Below are positions 5,430-11,609 of a stretch of DNA of 14,670 nt, in pieces. The notes beneath the pieces were generated by a model. The model searched no databases, was not told the DNA's origin, and saw nothing but the letters and a program-made list of their open reading frames with translations. Origin of the DNA: an uncultured Clostridia bacterium (GTDB taxonomy: Bacteria > Bacillota > Clostridia > Christensenellales > Borkfalkiaceae); assembly GCA_945834965.1 (NCBI GenBank), contig CAMAHZ010000010.1, forward strand, positions 1 through 14,670, in the 5' to 3' direction. Numbering within the stretch: position 1 is the stretch's first letter; the number at the start of each line of letters is the position of its first letter. A program made the position numbers and the translations under genes.

Positions 5430-7502
5430 ATGGCAAAGCAAGTAATTCTAAAACGGCTTACCCTTACAAACTTCAAGGGTTTGCGAAACGTGGCTATTGA
5501 CTTCAACGGCAGCGTTACAACCATTTCTGGAAAGAACGGCACAGGAAAGACCACCGTAATAGACGGCTTTAATTGGCTTCTTTTCGGAAAGGACAGCGAA
5601 GGCAACAGCGACACAAAGTTTGGTATTAAGACCACCGACAAAAACGGCGCGTTCATTCCGCACATCGATCATGAAGTTAGCGGTACGTTTGAAGTAACGG
5701 ACACCGAGACAGGCGAGACCGAAACAAAGATTTTCCGCCGCGTATTGGTTGAGGATTGGAAGGAAGAGGTAAACGAAGAGACAGGCGAAAGCCGCGAGTA
5801 CCTCAAAGGACACCATACCAACTACTACTACAACGAAATGCCCCTAAAGACTAAGACGGAGTACGACCGCATTGTAGCGGAGATTATACCCGAAGCCGTC
5901 TTTAAGGTAATTACTAACCCTTCCTACTTCCTTACGCTTCATTGGCAGACCCAGCGCGACATGCTTCTACAGATGGCTGGGGAGATTACCGACGAACAGG
6001 TAATAGGCAGCAACCCGAAGTTTGCCCGTTTGGTTGAGCTTCTACAGGGTAAGACATTAGAGGGCTACCAAGCCAAAATCAAGGAAGACCGCGCGAAGAT
6101 TGAAGCAGACCTGCAGCGCATACCCACCCGGATAGACGAAGTAACGCGAAACACGCCGCAGGATTTGGACTTTACGGCTTTGGAAGCGCAGCTTACCCAG
6201 CTACAGGCGAAGTATGACGAGTTAGACAGGGCTATGACTTCCGCAGCGGAAGCAAACCGCCAAGCATACCAGCAGAAGCAGGGCGTACAGCAGCAAATTA
6301 ACGAACTACGCACTAAGCAGCAGAATATCCTGTTTGCAGCACAGCAGAAAGCCAACGAGGAAGCACACAGCAGAAACTCAGCCTACGACAGCGCATCTTT
6401 AGAGCTTGCAACACTTAGCTACTTAGAGCGCAACACAAACGGGCTTTACGAAGCCAGCAAGCGCAGGATAGAAGGCGACAATAGCCGCGCAGCTGAACGC
6501 GAACAGGAATACACGAAGCAGCAGGACGAAACCCGTAACAAATGGTTCAAGGTAAACGCCGAAGAGTTCAAGGACGGCGAAGCTTTGATTTGTCCGCTAT
6601 TCAAACACGGATGCGCAGACAGCAACGCACTACAGCAGTACCAGCAGAACCAAACCGCAGCCCGTGAGACCTTCGACAAAGACAAGGCGGAACGTCTTAA
6701 CGCCATCACTAAGGAAGGGCAGAAGCTCGGCGAACAGATTAAGGAACAGAAGGCGGAAGCCCAGCGTTTGGAAAACGAGCTTTCGGAGCTGGAGAGCAAG
6801 CACGAAAAGGACTTAGCGGACATCAAGGCGAGACGTGAAGCAGCGGAGCTTAAGAAACAGCAGAACCCGAAACAGGAAGCCCGGACGGTTAAGGGCGAAG
6901 ACATGCCCGAATGGGTAGAGCTTCAAAGCCAAATAGACGCTTTGCAGGTTCAGCTACAGGCGGAAGAGCAACACACCGAAAACGACCAGACTGCACAGCT
7001 TCGCCAGCAGCGCACACAGGTACAGACCGAAATAGACGGCGTGAAGGCAGAGCTTCAAAAGAAAGAGCAGATCGAGAAGGCGCAGAAGCGTATAGCCGAG
7101 CTTAACCAGCAAAAGAAGGAGCTACAGAAGGCGAAGGCACAGCTGCAGGGTAAGGAAGACCTGTTAGCAGACTTTGAACGCGCCAAAATGGACGAAGTAG
7201 AACGCAGGGTAAACGCCTTATTCCGCTACGTTCAGTTCAAGATGTACCGACAGCAGATAGAAAACGAAAAGCAGGTAGCCGACTGCGTTTGCTACATTGA
7301 CGGCGTAAGGTACGCAGACAAGAATAGAGCAGGAAAGATTAACGCAGGGCTGGACGTGATTAACACCCTTTGCGGCTTCCACAAGGTAAACGCCCCTATT
7401 TTTATAGACAACGCAGAGAGCGTAAACGAGTTTATACCAGTAGCAAGCCAGCTTATTACGCTGGTAGTCACTAACGGCAATTTTGCAGTAAACAACCTAT
7501 AA
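5430..7502 (+). CDS. SbcC/Rad50-like AAA ATPase with long coiled coil
   Basis: A 690-aa SMC-type ATPase. Residues 1-60 hold LKRLTLTNFKGLRNVAIDF and the Walker A loop GKNGTGKTT (34-42). Residues about 230-620 are heptad-rich, Gln/Glu/Lys-rich coiled coil. The C-terminal lobe has a degenerate signature region (NAGLDVINTLCG) and Walker B FIDNAES (658-664), followed by TLVVTNGNF. Near the middle of the coil is C388-P-L-F-K-H-G-C395, where Rad50 has a CxxC zinc hook; the x6 spacing is unusual. The protein is about two-thirds of full SbcC length. No SbcD-like nuclease is adjacent, but a RecT-like protein and a metallo-beta-lactamase nuclease follow, so a role in recombination or end-processing is likely. 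Confidence 0.9.
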   Translation: MAKQVILKRLTLTNFKGLRNVAIDFNGSVTTISGKNGTGKTTVIDGFNWLLFGKDSEGNSDTKFGIKTTDKNGAFIPHIDHEVSGTFEVTDTETGETETKIFRRVLVEDWKEEVNEETGESREYLKGHHTNYYYNEMPLKTKTEYDRIVAEIIPEAVFKVITNPSYFLTLHWQTQRDMLLQMAGEITDEQVIGSNPKFARLVELLQGKTLEGYQAKIKEDRAKIEADLQRIPTRIDEVTRNTPQDLDFTALEAQLTQLQAKYDELDRAMTSAAEANRQAYQQKQGVQQQINELRTKQQNILFAAQQKANEEAHSRNSAYDSASLELATLSYLERNTNGLYEASKRRIEGDNSRAAEREQEYTKQQDETRNKWFKVNAEEFKDGEALICPLFKHGCADSNALQQYQQNQTAARETFDKDKAERLNAITKEGQKLGEQIKEQKAEAQRLENELSELESKHEKDLADIKARREAAELKKQQNPKQEARTVKGEDMPEWVELQSQIDALQVQLQAEEQHTENDQTAQLRQQRTQVQTEIDGVKAELQKKEQIEKAQKRIAELNQQKKELQKAKAQLQGKEDLLADFERAKMDEVERRVNALFRYVQFKMYRQQIENEKQVADCVCYIDGVRYADKNRAGKINAGLDVINTLCGFHKVNAPIFIDNAESVNEFIPVASQLITLVVTNGNFAVNNL

Positions 7503-7537
7503 TTAACCCCAATTATTAACATTCTAAAAGTACAATT

Positions 7538-8314
7538 ATGGACTACAAGAAAATTAAAAGTTACGAAGCCGCTTGCAAGGCTTTAGGTTTGAAGCCTATT
7601 AGCGACGAAGTGTTTAACGCCTTCCAAAAGGAAGACAGGAAGACTATGGCAGCTTACCACAAGTTAGCCGTAATTACGCGAGCCATAAACGAAGGCTGGC
7701 AACCCGATTGGAGCAACCGCGAAGAAAGGAAGTACGAACCCTTCATGTACACCAATTCTGCCGGGCTTGCGTCTGCGCATGCGAGTTGCACCCCCTCGTA
7801 TACGGATGCGCGTGTCGGTTCTCGCCTTTGCTTCCGCGACTACGAACGCGCCACGTTTGCCGTTGATACCTTCGGGGAACTTTATAAGGACTACTTCCGC
7901 CCGGAGAACTACGGAGAACAGCAGCCAGCAGAAGCCGCCGACAGGGAGCAGAACACAGAGAGCAAGAACGGCGGCGACGGCGTGATACGCGAAGAGGACA
8001 ACATGACAGACGCGCACGACTTCTTGAAGAAGGTAGTAGAAATTTGCAAAAGCGAAATTCAGCCTTTGGCGGAAGCAGACTCAGACAACCGCGCTATCAT
8101 TCTTATTGCCGTACAGGACAACGCAAAGGACAAATACGGCGACGCAGGATTTGGTACTACCTTAGCAGTAGTAGGCGACGAAAACAACCTCTCACGCGGT
8201 TTGGCTAACTTATTGAAGCAGGAGAGAATCCAGCCTATCATCAAGAAAGCCATCCTTCGCAACAAGTTTGACAGGATTTGCGAGGAAGGCGCGAAGGCAA
8301 TTAAGTACATTTAA
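7538..8314 (+). CDS. Two-part phage protein with GSRLCF motif
   Basis: A 258-aa protein with no assigned function. The N-terminal part (residues 1-120) is a family I recognise from Bacteroides phages: an ALGLKPISDEVFNAF helix, then AINEGWQPDWSN, then VGSRLCF and ATFAVDTFGELYKDYF. Residues 121-155 are a low-complexity acidic linker. From M156 (MTDAHDFLKKVVEICKSEIQ) a second, apparently separate domain runs to the end. The linker and an internal ATG at 8003 suggest a fusion of two genes, or an internal start. Residues 74-99 are encoded by a stretch of unusual composition, annotated separately. Confidence 0.7.
   Translation: MDYKKIKSYEAACKALGLKPISDEVFNAFQKEDRKTMAAYHKLAVITRAINEGWQPDWSNREERKYEPFMYTNSAGLASAHASCTPSYTDARVGSRLCFRDYERATFAVDTFGELYKDYFRPENYGEQQPAEAADREQNTESKNGGDGVIREEDNMTDAHDFLKKVVEICKSEIQPLAEADSDNRAIILIAVQDNAKDKYGDAGFGTTLAVVGDENNLSRGLANLLKQERIQPIIKKAILRNKFDRICEEGAKAIKYI
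7757..7834 (+). other. A-depleted, codon-atypical cassette (variable-region-like)
   Basis: Over these 26 codons (S74 to F99) only 6 of 78 bases are A, and none of the codons ends in A. Nearby sequence is A-rich (roughly a third A). The codons used (GCG five times, TCT three times, TCG) differ from the AGC/GCA usage around it. The encoded run is rich in Ser, Ala and Thr and ends in VGSRLCF. This could be a hypermutated or recently swapped segment. No reverse transcriptase or template copy is in the window. Confidence 0.5.
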
Positions 8315-8338
8315 GACATTCTTAAATAATTCAGATTT

Positions 8339-9154
8339 ATGGAACAGACACAGACAAACAACACCTTACCTGCTAACGTAGTAGCAGCAAGGGAGCAATT
8401 CGAGCTGGCTTGTAAGGAAGCACAGGGATTGCAGATTATTAACAACTTCGGCGCAGCTTTCCAAGCCGTAAACATCGTTATCCTTCTTCGCCAAGCACTA
8501 ACCGACGAAGTTATGGACGCAGTATTTATGCCCATTATGAACACTAAAATAGGGTTCTTAACGGACAGGAACGGAAGACCGAACAGCCGGGGAGAGGTTA
8601 AGCCGCTTTACAGCAAGGAGATTGTACGCGACGCGGTAATAGACGCGGTAGCTATTGGATTGCTACCTACGGGCAACCAATTCAACATCATCGCGGAACG
8701 CATGTACCCGACAAAGGAAGGCTACACTTCCCTACTTCGCAAATTGGGCGTAAAATACTTTATCGAAGTAAGCTACGACAAGAGCCAAACGCAAGGCTTC
8801 GCGGAGATACCCTGCAAGATTTCCTATCAGTACAACGGCGAAAAGAACGGATTTTCGATTATTGCCACCGTAAAGAAGGATAACTACAGCAGCCAAGACC
8901 AATTACGCGGCAAGGCAGAGCGCAGAGCCAAAAAAGCCCTGTACGAATACCTTACAGGCTGCGACTTTGGCGACGCAGACGAAGACTCCAGCCGTATAGT
9001 TGATGCCGTAGCCGAAGAGATACACGACGAAGCCAACAAAGGCGGAGTTATAGGCGCGGAGCAACCAGCACAGGAAGCACCAGCACCGAAGGCAGGACGC
9101 GCAGCTACTAAGGCAGCGGCAGAACCAAAGAACGCTAATATCCCAGGCTTCTAA
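8339..9154 (+). CDS. RecT-like single-strand annealing protein
   Basis: A 271-aa protein. The core (residues about 25-215) contains TDEVMDAVFMPIMNTKIGFL, AVIDAVAIGLLPTGNQFNII, RMYPTKEGYTSLLRKLG and a basic helix (LRGKAERRAKKALYEYLTG). The IGLLP...EGYTSLLRK arrangement resembles RecT-family annealing proteins, which pair complementary ssDNA during phage recombination. The C-terminal 45 residues are an Ala/Pro-rich disordered tail ending IPGF, like tails used for SSB or partner contact. It lies between the SbcC-like ATPase region and the metallo-beta-lactamase nuclease candidate. RecT membership is by pattern and could be a separate annealing family. Confidence 0.6.
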   Translation: MEQTQTNNTLPANVVAAREQFELACKEAQGLQIINNFGAAFQAVNIVILLRQALTDEVMDAVFMPIMNTKIGFLTDRNGRPNSRGEVKPLYSKEIVRDAVIDAVAIGLLPTGNQFNIIAERMYPTKEGYTSLLRKLGVKYFIEVSYDKSQTQGFAEIPCKISYQYNGEKNGFSIIATVKKDNYSSQDQLRGKAERRAKKALYEYLTGCDFGDADEDSSRIVDAVAEEIHDEANKGGVIGAEQPAQEAPAPKAGRAATKAAAEPKNANIPGF

Positions 9155-9165
9155 TTGACAAGGTT

Positions 9166-9927
9166 ATGACGCTTCAAGTTATAGGTTCAAGTTCAGAGGG
9201 TAACGCCTACGTCATTCAGAACGTAGGCGAAGCCCTACTGCTTGAAGCAGGTATAAGCTTTAAGAAGGTTTTGCCAGCTTTGGACTACGACGTTAGCAAG
9301 GTGCAGGGCGTATTAGTTACCCACGAACACGGCGACCACGCAGGACACCTCGGCGAAGTGTTAGGCTACGGCTTACCCGTCTTCGCCAGCAAGGGAACGA
9401 TAGCAGGGGCGCAGAAGTTCAACAGGACAGACTACCAGCCCGTAGCCTTTGAAGGAAGCATGGAAAGCGGCTACCAGCGTCTGCAGATTGGCGGTTTTAC
9501 CGTTATACCATTCCATACGGAACATGACGCTAACGAGCCTGTAGGCTTCTACATTTGGCACGAAGAGACAGGCGGCATCCTGTTCGCTACCGATACCTAC
9601 TACTTGAAGAATAGGTTTGCAGGACTAAGCAATATACTTATAGAATGCAACTACAGCCAAGACAAGTTAGAAGCTAACCTTATAGCCGGGAAGATTGACG
9701 CAGCACGTTACAGAAGGGTACGGGAAAGCCACCTTAGCTATACGACATGCTTAGAGACGCTACAGGCGAACGACTTAAGCAAGGTTCATAACATTGTGCT
9801 TATTCATACCAGCAGAGACAACGGCAACGCGCTAACCTTCCGCGAAGGAATAGCGAAGGCAACGGGAAAGACCGTTAGCGTAGCGAAGCCCGGCTTAGTA
9901 TTGAACTTCAATAAAACACCATTCTAA
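9166..9927 (+). CDS. Metallo-beta-lactamase nuclease, WalJ/YycJ type
   Basis: A 253-aa protein with all the metal-ligand motifs of the WalJ/YycJ branch: THEHGDH (H53, H55, D57, H58), the FHTEHD region (H117/H120), ATDT (D143), ESHLSYTT (H189) and LIHTSRDNG (H214). The N-terminal VIGSSSEGNAYVI is also typical of the family. WalJ-type proteins have been linked to 5' exonuclease activity. Directly after a RecT-like gene, this is a good candidate for the exonuclease that makes ssDNA for annealing, replacing lambda Exo or YqaJ types. The fold and motifs are clear; the DNA role is inferred. Confidence 0.9.
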   Translation: MTLQVIGSSSEGNAYVIQNVGEALLLEAGISFKKVLPALDYDVSKVQGVLVTHEHGDHAGHLGEVLGYGLPVFASKGTIAGAQKFNRTDYQPVAFEGSMESGYQRLQIGGFTVIPFHTEHDANEPVGFYIWHEETGGILFATDTYYLKNRFAGLSNILIECNYSQDKLEANLIAGKIDAARYRRVRESHLSYTTCLETLQANDLSKVHNIVLIHTSRDNGNALTFREGIAKATGKTVSVAKPGLVLNFNKTPF

Positions 9928-9928
9928 G

Positions 9929-10333
9929 ATGATTAAAGGATTTAGCAACGAGACCAGCCCACTCAACGACTACGAACTGCGCGTTTTGCTACCAGTCATT
10001 TTGGCAGGTTTGAAGGACAAACAGGGAAAGCGTAACGCGGTAACGAACGGGTATATAATCGGACGCTTGAAGCAACAAGGCTACAGGATCGACGCGCCGC
10101 GTTTGCGTAAGGTTATAAACCACATCAGGACAAACGACCTTATACCGGGCTTAATAGCGACTTCCGAAGGCTACTTCTTAGCAGAAGACGAACAGGAGCT
10201 TATGGACTACGAAGACAGCCTAAGAGGACGCGAGGAAGCTATAAAGGCTGTTCGTTTGGCAATAGCGAGACAAAGGCGGATGTTATACACGGAAGCCCAA
10301 CAAAGAGTAATTCAACAAACATTAAAATTTTAA
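9929..10333 (+). CDS. Winged-helix-like phage protein
   Basis: A 134-aa protein of a family I recognise beside replication genes in Bacteroides phages. Motifs in order are PLNDYELRVLLPVILAGL, RNAVTNGYIIGRLKQQGYRI, APRLRKVINHIRTNDLIPGL, IATSEGYFLAEDEQELMDYE and SLRGREEAIKAVRLAIARQR. The first three segments read as helix-helix-recognition helix and IATSEGYFLA as a wing, so DNA binding is likely. It begins one base after the nuclease stop, so it is in the same transcription unit. The function is unknown. Confidence 0.75.
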   Translation: MIKGFSNETSPLNDYELRVLLPVILAGLKDKQGKRNAVTNGYIIGRLKQQGYRIDAPRLRKVINHIRTNDLIPGLIATSEGYFLAEDEQELMDYEDSLRGREEAIKAVRLAIARQRRMLYTEAQQRVIQQTLKF

Positions 10334-10339
10334 TTCAGT

Positions 10340-10774
10340 ATGAAAAGAGAATTAGGCAAAGACATTCAGCATGGCGAAGCCCGTAGGCAGTTCTTAGCAG
10401 ACAACGCGGACGCAGTAGAGAAGAAGGAATACATGCGCCAATACACACAGGAAGAATTGCTTAAGTTGAAGGAGAGTTTATCAGAAACTTGTATTTCGAT
10501 TAACGACATCGAAGAAGAGCTTAAGGAAGTAAAGAAGGAATACAAGGACAGGCTGGAACCACTCCTTAACAAGAAGAAGGAAGCCTTAGAGGGCTTGAAG
10601 AAGAAGGCGGAGCTGGTAGAGGAAGACTGCTACAAATTCATTGACGAAGACGCTAAGGAAGTAGGCTACTACAACCAAAACGGCGACTTAATAGAGAGCC
10701 GCCCAGCGTACAGCGAAGAGATACAGAAAACCATCTTTCAAGTGTTGAGAAAGAACGGCACGGAAGACAAGTAA
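10340..10774 (+). CDS. Coiled-coil protein, 144 aa
   Basis: Function not recognised. Residues about 35-100 are a long charged coiled coil (Glu/Lys heptads: ELLKLKESLSE, then IEEELKEVKKEYKDRL, then KKKEALEGLKKKAELVEEDC). The C-terminal 35 residues form a small compact part (YYNQNGDLIESRPAYSEEIQ). The N-terminus has EARRQFLADNADAVEKKEYM. It follows the winged-helix gene by 6 bp. It may be a structural or scaffolding partner of a replication or recombination protein; that is a guess from shape and context. Confidence 0.7.
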   Translation: MKRELGKDIQHGEARRQFLADNADAVEKKEYMRQYTQEELLKLKESLSETCISINDIEEELKEVKKEYKDRLEPLLNKKKEALEGLKKKAELVEEDCYKFIDEDAKEVGYYNQNGDLIESRPAYSEEIQKTIFQVLRKNGTEDK

Positions 10775-10798
10775 CAACCCTATTAACAAATTTCAATT

Positions 10799-11548
10799 AT
10801 GGAAAGCGAAGACAAGAAAGTAGTAGTAAACCTGCCCGAAGGTGCAAGTACGGCAGAAGTTATCATCCGCGAGGGTTCAGCCCCCAAAGTATTAGACCCA
10901 AAGCAACCAGTTAAGATAAACCTGCAGGGCGTAATAGGCACACCCGTAGAGTTCTTAACCCAGCGCAGCAAGGAAAGCGACCAATTCAACGAAAAACGCG
11001 CCCACGTCATTGTAGATGTCGAAAACGTGGAGATTACTCTGGTATTCAACGAAAACGACGAGTACACACGCGGAAAGGTTAGCGGCAAACTTTCCTACCA
11101 CCCGAAATTTGTAGAGTTCGGAATTAACGCGGCTAAGGGCTGGACACCTAACAAGCTGGGCGAGTTCTTCAAGATGAACCGCGCGTTTTTCCCGGACAGG
11201 GAGAAGAATATGGAGCTTGTAAGCAAGCTTAAGAACTTCGACGCTACCGTTAGCTCTAAGATTGAGAAGGAGCGCAGCGAGAACGGAAGCTTTAAGGACA
11301 ACTACGGCGCAGTAGTGCAGAGCAACCTGCCCGAAGCTTTCACGGTTAAAATTCCTATTTTCAAGGGAACACCTGCCGAGCTTTTGGAAGTAGAGATTTA
11401 CGCCAACGTGGACGGGCGCGACGTTACCCTGTCTTTGGTAAGCCCAAGCGCATTGCAAATTCTTGAAGAGCAGCGCGACAAAGTGATCGACGAACAGGTT
11501 AGACTAATTCGCCAGCTTTGCCCAGGCATCGTAATAATTGAGAAGTAA
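10799..11548 (+). CDS. Hypothetical 249-aa phage protein (possible DUF2303-like)
   Basis: An apparently soluble alpha/beta protein without membrane segments. It begins MESEDKKVVVNLPEGASTAE, has a beta-rich centre (AHVIVDVENVEITLVFNEND), then a helical region (LGEFFKMNRAFFPDREKNME, LVSKLKNFDATVSSKIEKER) and a beta-rich end (EAFTVKIPIFKGTPAELLEV). The order of an FFxxN helix, a short linker and VKIPIFKG beta strands is reminiscent of DUF2303 (YfdQ-type) phage proteins, but I cannot confirm that. It lies just before the initiator gene, separated by a strong inverted repeat. Confidence 0.65.
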   Translation: MESEDKKVVVNLPEGASTAEVIIREGSAPKVLDPKQPVKINLQGVIGTPVEFLTQRSKESDQFNEKRAHVIVDVENVEITLVFNENDEYTRGKVSGKLSYHPKFVEFGINAAKGWTPNKLGEFFKMNRAFFPDREKNMELVSKLKNFDATVSSKIEKERSENGSFKDNYGAVVQSNLPEAFTVKIPIFKGTPAELLEVEIYANVDGRDVTLSLVSPSALQILEEQRDKVIDEQVRLIRQLCPGIVIIEK

Positions 11549-11557
11549 CACTAACCA

Positions 11558-11592
11558 GCCGCTGGGCAAGGCTACCCAGCAAGCCCAGCGGC
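11558..11592 (+). promoter_or_regulatory. 10-bp inverted repeat with competing hairpin before initiator
   Basis: GCCGCTGGGC (11558-11567) and GCCCAGCGGC (11583-11592) pair perfectly around a 15-nt loop. Within it GCTGGG (11561-11566) can instead pair with CCCAGC (11575-11580) in the loop, so the two folds exclude each other. No T-run follows, so it is not a typical terminator. It ends 17 nt before the initiator ATG, where it could affect translation. Confidence 0.55.
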
Positions 11593-11609
11593 ATAATAAC
11601 AACAAGATT

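Larger units (their letters stand above)
2000..5433. promoter_or_regulatory. Recurrent GCTATATG start-codon context (7 copies)
   Basis: GCTAT directly precedes the ATG of seven genes: minus strand at 2000-2008 and 3078-3086; plus strand at 3281-3290, 3524-3533, 3939-3948, 4902-4910 and 5424-5433. On the plus strand all five read AGCTATATG, and in all but one of the seven the next base is G. I found no copy away from a start codon. It decides the starts at 2003 and 3081. It is not a Shine-Dalgarno sequence. Confidence 0.7.

Noticed and set aside
6446..6904. Long minus-strand open frame opposite the SbcC-like gene
   Set aside because: A Ser/Cys-rich shadow of the Glu/Lys/Gln coiled-coil codons; no start context or homology pattern.
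7757..7834. Complete diversity-generating retroelement
   Set aside because: No reverse transcriptase, accessory gene or template repeat in the window; only a variable-region-like block can be claimed.
11538..11609. Earlier start adding 24 residues to the initiator
   Set aside because: It would overlap the preceding gene, read through the strong inverted repeat and encode a Gln/Asn-rich tail without family resemblance; the ATG at 11610 has the ATTATGG context and begins the conserved domain.
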